DNA of 64,000 nt from positions 364,814,783 to 364,878,782 of the forward strand of contig CAKMRJ010000001.1 of NCBI GenBank assembly GCA_928212115.1. Reading direction: 5' to 3'. A program made the position numbers and the translations under genes. This stretch comes from Lactuca virosa. Its lineage: Eukaryota > Streptophyta > Magnoliopsida > Asterales > Asteraceae. Position 1 is the first letter of the stretch, and every line of letters starts with the position of its first letter. A model generated the notes under the pieces. The model saw only the letters and a list, made by a program, of their open reading frames with translations, did not search any database and was not told where the DNA came from. Below, piece after piece: positions 25,208 through 36,218 of the stretch.

Positions 25208-26410
25208 ATGCCTCCTCGCAGATCAAACAGACGCGCTACTCCGATAACTCCAACTCCACCGTCGCAATTCGATCCTGCTGCTCTTCAAGCAGCGATATCC
25301 TCCGTAGTGGCAACTGCTCTAGCTCACTTCGGTGAAAGTGGTACCCTCAGATCTGGTAGCGGTACCCACTTAACCAACCACGGAGTTACTCACGAACACC
25401 CAAGGGAGTGTTTGTATAAGGACTTCATGAACTGTAAACCCAATTCCTTCGATGGAAATGGTGGAGTCATCGCTCTGATGCGATGGTTCGAGAAAACAGA
25501 TTCGGTCTTCGAAATCTGTTCGTGCCCTAAAGGGAGCAAAGTGAAGTTTGCTGCCTGCACCTTCTCTGACAGAGCCCTGACATGGTGGAACAGCCATGTA
25601 AAGTCACTGACCCTATCAGTGGCTAACTCAATAGGTTGGGAGAACCTAAAAGAGTTGATGCTGGAAGAATACTGCCCGTTGGGCGAAGTTCAAAAGCTGG
25701 AACAAGAACTGTGGGAGCTCACGATGGTCGGCTCAGACATAGCGGCCTAAACTGACCGTTTCAGCGACCTAGCAGCTCTATGCCCCGTGATGGTTACCCC
25801 GGAGAGCAAGAAGATAGAAATATACATCTGGGGTCTAACTGCCCCGATCCAAGGAGATGTGCTGTCTTCTAACCCAGCCACGTTCGACAGTGCTAAACGC
25901 CTGGCTCAGCGACTCATCGACCATGGAGTCTGCCATGGTGTGGAAGTCCCCGTTCCCGAGCCATCGAGGGAAGAGGGCAATAGCCAGAAGTCGGGGAACA
26001 AGAGGAAGAAGAAGCGAACAACACAGGAAACCCCGCAGGAGGAACAAACAAGTACTATGTACGCCGCCACAACACCTGCTACTCCAGCACCTGCCAGTCG
26101 ATATGCTGGAACCCTCCCGAAGTGTGGTAAGTGCAACTATCACCACACTGGAGAATGCCGAGAAATTCAGTGTCTGAACTGCCACAGAAAGGGACACACA
26201 GTCCGTTTCTGCAGGGCACCGGCTCAACCGATCTCCCAAGTCCCCGGAGTTGAGGAAAACCAAGCCTGCTACTGCTGTGGTGAGACTGGACACTACCAGG
26301 AGGACTGCCCGATAACAAGGAACTCAGGAGCGGATGGAAGAATTCTGATGATCACCGCAGGAGAATCGACCTCGGAGTCGTCATCGGACAGCGGTACGTT
26401 TTCGAAATAG
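25208..26410 (+). pseudogene. gag: Tekay/Del-type Gag with two CCHC zinc knuckles, one internal stop
   Basis: Starts MPPRRSNRR, the usual beginning of chromovirus Gag of this clade. The retrotransposon-gag capsid domain follows, with landmarks RWFEKTDSVFEICSCP, VKFAACTF, ALTWWNSHV, EEYCPLGEVQKLEQELW. A TAA at 25748-25750 falls where the family has a Tyr or similar (..A-stop-TDRFSDLA), and the same frame then continues to 26410. Two knuckles fit CX2CX4HX4C: CLNCHRKGHTVRFC (about 26170-26211) and CYCCGETGHYQEDC (about 26270-26311). A basic Lys/Arg-rich segment precedes them. No protease or RT follows. One nonsense codon is the only lesion seen, so the gene was inactivated recently or the stop is read through; I favour inactivation. 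Confidence 0.9.
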
Positions 26411-26570
26411 TAATTACTTTGAAAATTAATTTATATTCATATAAGATTAAAACTTGGGGGATAACACTTAAAAGTAATTATATTAACTCACATAATGAAG
26501 TAGGTCACAATATTCAAAAGAACTAAGAGATCCATTCTGAGAAGCTATGATGGCTTAGTATGTACATTAA

Positions 26571-26704
26571 GGGTTGTGCATAGCTAAGATTTTGCAGACT
26601 TAGAGTGAGTGATTCCGCCTTAATTCATGTTCCTTGTTTGGTTGTGGATTTGAGGCAGAGTTACTCAGTTGACCGTCCAATTCATCTTAAGTATTCATAA
26701 CTTG
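26571..26704 (+). repeat. Invariant-loop hairpin H5
   Basis: Loop at 26628-26647. Left arm GCTAAGATTTTGCAGACTTA with right arm GACCGTCCAATTCATCTTAA. Inner GATTCCGCCTTAATTC opposes GATTTGAGGCAGAGT. Several mismatches, but the same geometry as the others. Confidence 0.8.
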
Positions 26705-27265
26705 TATATTTCAGGCGATTGTAGTGGTACCAAGGAGGGTCGTAGTTTAAGTATCAATACTAGATAACAAAGCACTTTCGCGGTATGTACGCGCACATCG
26801 CGGTACGATACGTAGAAGTGTTAACATCAAAAGGAAAACAGAAAGCACTAGAACATTTACAAAGAGTACATTTTCGAGCACACTAGGGAGTACATCATCG
26901 TATAACATACATTTCTTTCAAATCGGCTAAAACTTTGTTCAGTAAAGAGTCCGTTTCTATCTTTTGTCATGAGTTGGCATGGTCCTCACCATACTAAGTT
27001 CATATGTTTTTATCGTCTCGACAGTCTAGTTCACGAAACCTTCGTCATTTGTAACGACAGTCCAACCTAAAACTCAGTTTTGTCTTCCGTATTCTAAACC
27101 CCGGAGTATTCGTGCGAAAAGTACTTTGTCTTCCGAAGCCTTGTCGTCATATGTCCGCAGACCTTTTCGAAATACCACTTGTCCAGCAGACCAAGTTCAA
27201 GCGCAAAGGCTAAGGACGAATACAGCCCACCTATCACTATTAAGTGTATACGCGAAAGTAGTAGA

Positions 27266-27389
27266 TGATTATGATTACGCAGATCTAGTATGTGTGTTTC
27301 CGCCCTATTTCTTGTTCCTTGTTTGATTGTGGACCTGGGGCAGAGTCGCACATTCGAACATCTAACTAATCCTAATTATATACGACTTG
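27266..27389 (+). repeat. Invariant-loop hairpin H6
   Basis: Loop TGTTCCTTGTTTGATTGTGG (one change) at 27313-27332. Left arm GATTACGCAGATCTAGTATG with right arm CATTCGAACATCTAACTAATC. Lies about 170 bp before the 3' LTR. Confidence 0.78.
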
Positions 27390-27542
27390 TATACACAAGA
27401 TAATTATAGATGGACCGAGTATGACTCCTATCATGAACAGTAGGGCAAAGAGCCAGGTCTACGAGTGGGTATCCTGCTAATCAGAGGAGCGCAACCCCAA
27501 TAGTACTGCTAAGAAAGCTAATTTCGGGATGAAATTCCATCT

Positions 27543-27555
27543 AACGGGGGGATGA
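27543..27555 (+). promoter_or_regulatory. Polypurine tract of the gag-only element
   Basis: AACGGGGGGATGA directly precedes the 3' LTR start TGTGGCAACTTG. Confidence 0.85.
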
Positions 27556-29634
27556 TGTGGCAACTTGAAATTTTTTTCCTTATAAGTCAAGCCAATCAAC
27601 CTCAAGTAAGACTCGCTCCTGCTATCTTTTAGCACTGTTTAGAGTGTGTTTGAGTGTTCTAAGCCCAAGTACACTTAAGGATTAAGTGTATGAATGGGTC
27701 AACTAAAGTTCCAAACCATCAAGCAAGCCATAAACCCTCAAATGAGGTGTTTACGGCCAGGACCCATGAGTTTACGGCCATAAACTCATGGTGGCCGTAA
27801 ACTCCAGCCTATAAGTATGAAGCTTGGGCCATTTTCTTCACTTTTTCCATTTCCAAGGCTTAGAACTCGAAAACTCTCTCAAGTATCATCAAGTTCTTCA
27901 TCCTAGATCTTCAAAACGTAAGTGTTTCTTCCATCTATTTGTTGATACATCTCCTTAACATGTATCATTCTTTGATTCCATCCATGGATTTCATCTTTTG
28001 AGTCTAGATCTTCAAGATCCTCAAGAACATCAAGAACACTTAGGTGTTTTGGGCCGAAAACACCCTCCTTTGCCTTCATATCGTAAGTATTACTCCCCTA
28101 TACTTGATATCTAGTAGGAACTCATGCTTAGCACCTTGAAAAACAAGCTTTCCCAAGAACATGAGGTGTTTACGGCCAAGAGCATCTCCCTTGGCCGTAA
28201 ACCCTAGTATGAGGTGCAATTGGACCTTAAACTCTTCCTAAGGCTTGGACATGAACCTAGAACCCTTCCTCAATGCTTTAAGACCCAAAATAAGACCATT
28301 TGGTGAGTTTATGGCCATACACTTTTGGTGTGGCCGTAAACACCTCAACACCCTCCAATAAGTTGATCTTGCTCATCCTTGTGTAGAGCATTGGTCCCTC
28401 AAGCTTCCCAAGCCTTCAAACACCCTCTTATGCACCTTTGTACCATGAGTTTATAGCCGTAAACTCCATGGCCGTAAACACCATATGATGACCTTAAACA
28501 CCCCTTAGATGAATCACATGTGATTCCAACACTTGGTCAAAGTGTTTCCTAGTCCCTTAAGGTGTTTCGTTTCATATAGTTGCTTATAAACACTATATTC
28601 ATGCCTTTTATATGCCATATATGTCATTTAGGACTTGTTGTGTCTCGGGACTTCATTCGTGGAACTTCTCATCCTTACGCGCTTATTCGTTGAATCACCC
28701 ACATAAGGTGAGTTCATACCCCGTAATCAATCTTTTAAACTGTTTTAAATGCTTTTAAGGGGGGGGGGGAATACAAGTTGAACACAATGATAATTGTGTA
28801 ATTGTTTGTTATAAACATCTTTCAAAAGGTTGCTTATGTCTTTTATAAGTGATCAAAACATTTCAAAAACTCTTTTAAAGTTATGTTACTTTATAGTTTA
28901 ACCAAACTCCGTTTTTAAAGTACAAGCATAACTTAGTAGTCAAATGAGTCTTTTCAATAACAGTTCAAGTAAAATACTAGTAAACTATAAGGGGTATAGT
29001 TTAGAGGTTCAGTTCATACTAGATTCTAGGACATACTATAAAGAGAAACAGGAAGGAAGATACAATACATGATAACATAAAGAGAAACAAGGAGGTAGAT
29101 ACAATACTTCAAAGAGAACATACTAAGATACTATAACAGAACGAACATACTAAGATGCTATAGCATTGAACAACTACAAGATCTAATTATACCAATGAAT
29201 CACTAACTCATTGTTCTTAACAAAAGGTGATAGTTAAATTGGGTATACATGATCATATAACTTTAATGTGAATTACACGGCTAGCAATTGTTTGCTACAG
29301 TCGCGTTTGGTCCCCAGAATCTCTTGACAGGGAGAGCGTATAGTATGGGTACTAGCCTTCACATTATGACCTTGCTAAACCAAACATGTTTTAAGGTAAT
29401 TAGTACTACAGAATGTCAATTCAAAAGACAACTGCATACTTATAAATTCCCATTACTTTCAGTAAGTGACAGTTCCACTTGAAAGCTAATACAAACTATT
29501 TTCGAGTCAAGATAGTTATAAACTAGGGAAAAACTTACATTTTACAAACGACACACAGAACAATCGAGTCTAGTACATTCAGTAGAAAGGGATCTATAAT
29601 GCTAACTTTATGATTCCTTCGTGTATGCATTCAG

Positions 29635-29768
29635 GGATATATATTAATCGGGTCCGACAGGTAGTAGGATGTGTGCTTTCCGCTTCATTTCCTGTTCCTT
29701 GTTTGGTTGTGGGCTTAGAGCAGATACACCCAACCTACTATCTATCCGATCTTAGCTATATATATGTT
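29635..29768 (+). repeat. Hairpin H1, 3' LTR copy
   Basis: Same as H1 with two right-arm changes: CAACCTACTATCTATCCGATC against CAGCCTACTATCTATCTGATC. Confidence 0.85.
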
Positions 29769-29992
29769 CCGTATACACCAAGTAATCATAAGGGGTACCA
29801 TGTATGGGTCAGGTCATAGGACACTAATTCAATGCACCGTTTTCTAGTACAAAACATACTTTTCAAATAAAAAACATTTGGTATTCAAAACTAGAAACTT
29901 AACCAGTAAAGGGTTTAATCCATTTTATTAAACCAGTAAAACTTAAAGGACCTTAGGTGGTAAATTCTATAATACCTTAGTTTATACACTAG

Positions 29993-30126
29993 GGTTATAT
30001 ATAATTAATATCCGATAGGTAGTTAGATGTGTGCCTTCCGCCTCATTCCATGTTCCTTGTTTGGTTGTCGGTTTAGGGCAGATTCACACAATTAACTATC
30101 TGTTCGATATTAGATTATATTTAACT
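29993..30126 (+). repeat. Hairpin H2, 3' LTR copy
   Basis: Same as H2. The loop edge reads TTGTCGG here instead of TTGTGGG, and the left arm has AGTTAGATG for AGTTGGATG. Confidence 0.82.
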
Positions 30127-30268
30127 AGTATAAACTAAGTGATTATAGAAGGAACTACTGTGGTTATCATTTTATTATAAGAAATAAGAGTTTTCTTAAA
30201 GGATCTTTTCATCAAATATAAAGGAACTATTACAGTTAACTCCGTGAGTACCGAGTGAATACGCAGGG

Positions 30269-30400
30269 GTTAGATACAACGATGATCTAACAAACAATGG
30301 GATGTGTGTCTTCCGCCTCATTCCCTGTTCCTTGTTTGGTTGTGGGATTAGGGCAGATACACACAACCGATTGTTTGTTTACTCTGAGTTTTATATAACT
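30269..30400 (+). repeat. Hairpin H3, 3' LTR copy
   Basis: Same stem and loop as H3. The outer part has TTAGATACAAC for TTATATACAAC. Confidence 0.85.
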
Positions 30401-30874
30401 TGTATCCATTTAATACTCATAGAAAGGACTGTAGAGTCATTTTTACTTATCTTTCATCAAAAGCAGGAAATATAGGATTTTCTGGAGGAACAGACAAACT
30501 TTTCTAAACAACAACTTACTACAACTTACTACAACTTTCTACGAACTTTCTTACTACTTACTACATCGCTAAAATCTTATGAACTCACCAGCTTAAATGT
30601 TGATCTACGCTTTCAAAATAACTTGTATTCTCAGGAGACCAATATACAGGTTCGCGCACTGGGATTCAGAAGATGGAACAGTATAGCTTCATGTCTTTTT
30701 TGTTATTTGCTATGTATTCTATATTATGTGAATCACATACTTTGTAAACACTTTCTTTCTAATGAAATGGTTGTTTATTACTTGCTTACTATGATGCATG
30801 TCTTGTGATACTAAACATGACGTCCTCCGCCCCAGAACGTTTCCGCCGTTTCGGTTTTGGGGTGTGACAGATTC

Positions 30875-31735
30875 GCAGAGGATAAGCATCCGTCAGAGCG
30901 CGCTTATGTCGAGACGAGAGGGGCCGGTCGCTTTTGTAAATGGACGGGTGGAGAGATGATGTTGAAGCAGGGGTCTAGATGCAATGAGTGTGATCAAGCC
31001 CCCAATGAAAATGTCCCCGGTGTCCATAGTGGTGATATTGTAACATTTGGTGAAGAAGAATGTTGCAAAATCCGGGTTGGGCCCATTTTCGCGAGTCATG
31101 CACTAAAGAAAAAATAATTCAGCTTTCGAAATTTGACCCACTTCGGAGCGGGCAAAAATGGTGCATGCAAGAACTCGGTGGGCCAGGCGTAAACATGGAT
31201 GAATGATTGAGGAAGCCTTGGAGGAAGATGATGAATATCGTGGTTCGTAAGTGATTTGTTGCGAAAAATGGTGTTCGTTAAACGTGGCGGGCCAAGGATC
31301 TTGTTGGGAGTATGTGTGGTCCATCGGGGTACCCATTAGGGAATTGACGACCCGAAATGGCAGTGATCTATTCTCGCCTAGCATCTGGAAGGTGACGGTG
31401 TTCATATCGTCATCAATGCGGAGTGTGGAAAGGAATTCCAAGGTCGGCTCAACGTAGATGGCTGCACGATTATGAAGAAACTGACCCCAAACAATGTTGT
31501 CAAATAGTTCTTGAACTCCCTCTAGCACTCCGAGAGTTTCAAAAGACTCTTTATTGAGGAACTTCGTTGATTTGACTTTGCGGTTGTTGGAAACGAGAAA
31601 GTCATATGTTTTGCGGTCTTCACGATTCAACAAACGAAATGGGGGGTCATTGGATTTGCTTTTCGACCCACCCTTTGATGAACTAGGTTCGGTTTTGGCA
31701 CGCTTAGACATTGACTCGGGACAAAAATGTGACAA
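30875..31735 (-). pseudogene. N-terminal part of the env-position (third) ORF of the Athila-like element
   Basis: The minus-strand reading starts near MSKRAKTEPSSS. It has a Ser/Lys-rich N-terminus, then a conserved globular region with EDRKTYDFLVSNNRK, EGVQELFDN, YVEPTLEFLSTL, SLMGTPMDH, SIIHPCLRLAHRVLACTIFAR and EVGQISKAELFFL. I recognise this as the Athila/plant-transposon ORF found downstream of integrase. A TAG at 31103-31105 falls where the family has Trp, after which the frame goes on (ENGPNPDFATFFFTKCYN). A further stop near 30893 precedes the junction with the nested element. It probably once encoded a structural or nucleic-acid-associated protein; its function is unknown. Confidence 0.78.
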
Positions 31736-33233
31736 TAATAATAATATTCAACTCACACCAAAGACCACACGAGTGATGACTCAATTCCAACAACAAACGG
31801 GTATTTAACAAACAAATAATCAAGTTAAAGGAATGAGGGTACCCAATTTGCTTAAACCCGGGACGAATGGTGGAAGCAGAATTAGAACCACCAAAGAGAA
31901 TCTCCAAGACACACCCCAAGCTTATGATTTTGCTCCGTGTTTGACGATTGAATTGCTAGATCGACCCCACAAATGAGCTTCAAGGCGATTTTCCGGCGAC
32001 TAGAGTGGCGGCACTTGGAATCGGGCGAAAATTTTTGGTGAGTTTTTAGGGGAAAATTGGTATGGTTAGAAAGCCCTCGAGAAGAGAAACAAAACCCCGT
32101 GCTCGGAATCTCCAATGGTGGCTGGAGTTGGCCGGAAAATGCGAAAGAACGCGGCAGTGGGTGGTGGTGGCGCCCGGAATTCCGGCCACAGATCAGACCG
32201 GATTTTAGGTGGGGTTTGTAGAGGATGAAAAATGGGGGATAATGGCGGTGGTTTCACGAGATTCCGACCGGTAGAACTCCGGGAAATTGGATTTTTGTGA
32301 GAAGTGGGTGTTGGTGTTCTTGAGCTCTAGAGAGAAAATGGTGGGATTTGTTAGGGTTTGAATGAAGAAGAAGAGTGTTGAAGTGTTTAATCCATGGTCA
32401 AGAGAGGTCAACAGTTGGTCAATGTTTGGTCAAATCGTTAAAACTCCTGGTCAAAGAAAGTCAAACGAGTCAACAACTTAAAAATCCAGTCAACGACCAA
32501 CACGCGGGCTAGGCGCGGGCCGCGTGCTGGCCGCGTCTAGTTGCTCGATATGCGACTTAGCCTTCTGACTCATTACGCGGGCTAGACTCGGGCCGAATAG
32601 AGGCCGCGTGACCTGAAGCGATTGAAAAAATACTAAGTGTTCGAATCACCCACGCGGGCTATGCGCGGGCCGCATGGAGGTCGCGTCTAGTTCCTAGAAA
32701 ATCCACTGATCCTTCACGCGGGCTGGGCTTGGGCCGCGTTCTGGCCGCGCTTGCTGAACGAGATGAAACGGTTCCTTCATGCGGCTTGGGAACGGGCCGC
32801 ATACCGGTCGCATAATACCCTACGCGGGCCGCACACCGTCCAGGCGACCAAGGCATGCGGGCCGCGTGTCCTCCATGTACTTCAAAAAAAATGTGATTTT
32901 CCAAAAAAACTTGATTTTTAGCTCAAAATGATTCCCGTAAGGCCCAGTTTCAAAACTTTAACAAAAGTTGGAATAAAACGGGGAATGAAGGGTGAAACCT
33001 TTCAAAAATTTATTTTCAAAATCCCGAAAACGCTTTTTAAAATGATTTATTTGGATTTGGAAAAGGTGAAAGCACAATGCTTTCCAAAAATGCCCTTCTT
33101 TAACGTCTTTGGCGAGACGTCTTCATTGCTTACTTCAACACCTCGGGACATCCAAATGGATGATTTCAAGAGCATTAGCATTGAAACCTTCATAGAATGG
33201 CTTCAAACGGTGCCCATTGACTTTGAAAATTTG
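31736..33233 (-). other. Long spacer between integrase and the third ORF
   Basis: About 1.5 kb without retroelement motifs. On the minus strand 32411 to 31740 looks like a gene leader: AAACCCTAACAAATCC, CATTTTCTCTCTAGAGCTC, then pyrimidine-rich tracts. 32499-32873 holds the GC-rich dyad cluster. ORFs on either strand here lack recognisable domains. Confidence 0.65.
32499..32873. repeat. GC-rich ACGCGGGC...GGGCCGCGT dyad cluster
   Basis: Five to seven units near 32501, 32575, 32651, 32716, 32778, 32820 and 32853, e.g. CACGCGGGCTAGGCGCGGGC followed by CGCGTG, in which CACGCGG pairs with CCGCGTG. Spacing is about 35-75 bp. It contrasts sharply with the AT-rich surroundings. Single related words occur in the LTRs at about 18180 and 39760. 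Confidence 0.85.
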
Positions 33234-34187
33234 TCACGTCTTTTCGCTTTGAACTTCCACTGCCCCATGGTCAAAGGTCTTATTCACAACAAAGGGTCCA
33301 ATCCATATTGACCTTAGCTTGCCCGGAAATATCTTCAATCGTGAATGGTAAAGTAAGACCCTATGCCCCGGTTCAAAATGCTTCCGGGTGATGGACTTAT
33401 CGTGGAAGAGCTTCGTTTTCTCCTTATAAATCCTCGAGTTTTCATAGGAGTCATTTCTCAATTCTTCTAGCTCTTGGAGTTGAAGCTTCCGATGTCTTCC
33501 CACCTCATCAATATTGTAATTACATTGATTGACCGCCCAAAATGCACGGTTCTCTAATTCGACGGGTAGATGACACAGCTTCGCAAAAACCAACCTAAAT
33601 GGGGACATTCCTATCGGGGTCTTGTAAGCGGTCCGATAGGCCCATAAGGCATCATCAAGCCTCAAACTCCAATCCCTCCTTGTCGGATTCACTGTTTTCT
33701 CTAGAATACTCTTCACCTCATGATTTGAAACTTCCGCTTGACCGTTCGTTTGAGGGTGGTAGGCGGTTGAGACACAATGGGTCACATTATACTTTCTCAA
33801 TAAAGCCTCCATCATCTTGTTGCATAAATGCGTCCCTCAATCACTGATCAACTCCCTAGGCACACCAAATCTCACAAAAACATTAGACTTTAAAAATTCG
33901 ATAGCTGTTTTGGCATCATCCGATCTTGTGGCTTTGGCCTCAACCCATTTAGAAACATAGTCAACCGCGAGCAAGATGTAAACGTTGCTAAATGAGACGG
34001 GAAATGGGCTCATGAAATCAATCCCCCATACGTCAAAAACTTCACAAACAAGGATTAGATTTTGTGGCATTTGGTTCTTTTGTGAGATGTTCCCCATCCT
34101 TTGGCACCGTTCACAACTTTTACAAAACATATAACAATCGCGTGACATGGTTGGCCAAAATAGTCCACACTCAAGAACTTTTCTCAA
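33234..34187 (-). pseudogene. pol: Athila-like integrase
   Basis: The first part (34187-33837) has the second half of the HHCC zinc finger (KSCERCQRMG), the core start VWGIDFMSPFP with the first catalytic Asp, and YVSKWVEA; it ends at a stop near 33837 following GVPRELISD, the second Asp region. The second part (33815-33234) begins around YNVTHCVSTAYHPQTNGQAE, where Glu is the third catalytic residue, and continues to KTPIGMSPFRLVF and the C-terminal domain (HRVLLYHSRLKIFPGKL). One nonsense codon separates the parts. Confidence 0.88.
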
Positions 34188-34235
34188 AGTTCGGTTAGGT
34201 CCGAAGTGTCCCCTACAAGCAAATTCATGACAAAA

Positions 34236-34799
34236 TTACAAAATGGATTGATGTTCTTGTTGGGGCACACATCGCCTAATGATTTGATCGGGACAATGTT
34301 TCCACAAATAAGGTTCATCCCACACATAGTATTTTGCATCGCTTTTTAATTTGTCTTTTTGAGCATGCGAGAATGTGTCGGGATACCTTTTTGTGACCAA
34401 AAAGTTAACGATATCGGCATACCAAGGAATAGATTGAGTAAGGGAAAAGAGATGCTCAACCGGAAACTCGTCCCACAACGGGAGAGGAGTTTCATTTGAA
34501 GTGATCCGGCTTAGGTGGTCGGCAACAAGATTCTCGCATCCACTCTTGTCCCGGATTTCAAAATCAAATTCTTGCAATAACAAAATCCACCGGATGAGTC
34601 TTGGCTTTGCATCTTTCTTTCTCATCAAGTACTTGAGAGCCGCATGATCCGAATACACTATAACTTTGGTGCCAAGTAGATATTGCCTAAACTTCTCCAA
34701 AGCGAACACTATGGCCAATAGCTCCTTCTCCGTGGTAGAGTAGTTGCTTTAAGCATTGTCTAGTGTTCTCGATGCATAGTAGATCGCATGGGAGGATCT
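34236..34799 (-). pseudogene. pol: RNase H domain of the Athila-like pol
   Basis: Reads ...IYYASRTLD, a TAA at 34749-34751, then YSTTEKELLAIVFALEKFRQYL, VIVYSDHAALKYLM and SGCENLVADHLSR, the standard gypsy RNase H order. It is in frame with the upstream RT; the two are separated by TGA at 34800-34802. It ends in a stop near 34236, ahead of the integrase. Confidence 0.87.
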
Positions 34800-36218
34800 T
34801 CAATTCTTTTGACCCAAAACGGCGCCAATAGCATAAATGCTTGCATCACACATGATCTCGAAGGGGAGATCCCAATTTGGTGCTTGTATGATGGGGGCGG
34901 ATGTAAGCAATTCCTTGAGCTTGTCGAAAGCTTCTTTGCACGCCTCATTGAACTCGAAGTCAAACTCATTTTGCAAGAGTTGACACATTGGTCTTGTTAT
35001 CTTTGAAAAGTCCTTGATGAATCGTCGGTAGAAATCTACATGGACCAAAAAAGAACGAACTTCCCGAACACAAGTCGGGTAGGGCAGGCTTTGAATAACA
35101 TCAATTTTTGCTTTATCTACCTCAATTCCTTTCTTTGACACAATGTGACCCAAAATAAGACCTTGGCTCACCATAAAATGACATTTCTCAAAATTTAGTA
35201 CCAAATTCGTTTCAATGCATCTTTTTAAAATTTTGTTGAGATTGGTCAAACACTCTTGAAATGAGTTCCCGTATACCGTAAAATCATCCATAAAAACCAC
35301 AATTATGTTTTCAACATATTCCGAAAAGATACTAACCATACAACATTGGAAAGTGGCCGGGGCATTGCACAATCCAAATGGCATTCTCCGGTATGCCAAA
35401 GTGCCAAATGGACATGTAAATGTTGTCTTTTCTTGGTCTTCTGGTGCCACCGGGATTTGGTGAAAACTGGAGTACCCGTTGAGACAACAATAGTGAGATT
35501 TTCTGGCCAACCTTTCTAACATTTGGTCAATGAAAGGCAATGGAAAATGATCTTTTCTTGTGCTTGCATTGAGTTTGCGGTAGTCAATACATACTCTCCA
35601 CCCGTTTTGCACGTGGGTGGGGACCATTATACCTTTGTTGTTCTCGACCACCGTGATTCCCGTCTTCTTCAGTACCACTTGCACCGGACTCACCCACTTG
35701 CTATCCGAGATTGGATAGATGATTCCCGCATCAAGGAGCTTCAATATCTCTTTCTTGACCGCTTCCATCATGGGCGGGTTCAATCTTCTTTGTGCGTCCC
35801 GACTTGGTTTGCATTCATCCTCCATCAAGATCATGTGCATACAAGTGGAGGGGCTCAATCCCTTAATATCCGCGATTGTCCAACCCATGGCTTCTTTGTG
35901 CTCCTTTAACACCTTAAGGAGTTGCTCTGCTTCACATTTAGTTAAGTGAGTTGAAATAATAACCGGAAGGGTTTCATTCTTTCCTAAATAAGCATGCTTT
36001 AAGTGTTGAGGTAGGACCTTCAGTTCCAATTCGGGTGGTTGAACAAGGGATGGCGACAACTTCGTGTGGGTTGGGGGCAACTCAATTTTCTTGACATCAA
36101 ATCTTGTAGATTTCTTCACCTCTAAATTATTGACCAACCTCTCAACCTCCGGATCCAAAGAATAAAGCTTTAATAGCTCGGCTAGCTTCCCACAATCAAA
36201 CCCCTTGCTTACAATCAT
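34800..36218 (-). pseudogene. pol: Reverse transcriptase of the Athila-like pol
   Basis: 472 codons. The N-terminal linker (LPPTHTKLSPSLVQPPELELKVLPQHLKHAYLG...) is followed by fingers and palm: WVSPVQVVLKKTG, GWRVCIDYRKLN, HFPLPFIDQML, PFGTLAYRRMPFGLCNAPATFQ, and the catalytic FMDDF (family FVDDF). Then LNFEKCHFMV and the thumb GIEVDKAKIDVI. It is broken by TGA at 34800-34802. It meets the protease ORF in a different frame at an ATGA overlap (36215-36218), most simply a one-base frameshift. Confidence 0.93.

Larger units (their letters stand above)
26411..27542 (+). other. Non-coding interior after gag
   Basis: 1.1 kb that would hold pol in a full element; no pol motif is present in any frame. 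It contains hairpins H5 and H6 and CGCGGTA words at about 26778-26805. Confidence 0.8.
20663..30869 (+). mobile_element. Gag-only (TR-GAG-like) LTR retrotransposon nested in the Athila-like element
   Basis: LTRs of 3317 bp (20663-23979) and 3314 bp (27556-30869) flank a 3.6-kb interior. GATTC is duplicated at 20658-20662 and 30870-30874. It has an initiator-Met primer site, a gag with CCHC knuckles, a polypurine tract, and no protease, RT or integrase anywhere in the interior. The gag is Tekay/Del chromovirus-like. Elements with terminal repeats and only gag are known in plants as TR-GAG (family knowledge). It must use enzymes of a partner element. The LTRs differ by few visible changes, so it is a young insertion. 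Confidence 0.92.
27556..30869 (+). repeat. 3' LTR of the gag-only element
   Basis: Collinear with the 5' LTR throughout, with scattered substitutions and single-base indels (G11 at 28759-28769 against G12). The TGTGGCAACTTG start carries two changes relative to the 5' LTR's TGTGACAACCTG. Ends GGGGTGTGACA at 30869. Confidence 0.95.

Noticed and set aside
25835..26318. Several antisense and alternate-frame ORFs over gag
   Set aside because: The Gag frame has clear capsid and zinc-knuckle motifs; the others have none and arise from GC-richer coding sequence.
20222..31735. A retroviral-type envelope protein
   Set aside because: The ORF is only in the env position. I saw no signal peptide, no cleavage site and no membrane anchor, so no envelope function is claimed.
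32928..33311. Plus-strand ORF of 127 codons
   Set aside because: It overlaps the end of the minus-strand integrase and the non-coding spacer; no family resemblance.
35523..35949. Plus-strand ORFs of 128 and 76 codons
   Set aside because: Antisense to the Athila-like reverse transcriptase, whose motifs are unambiguous.
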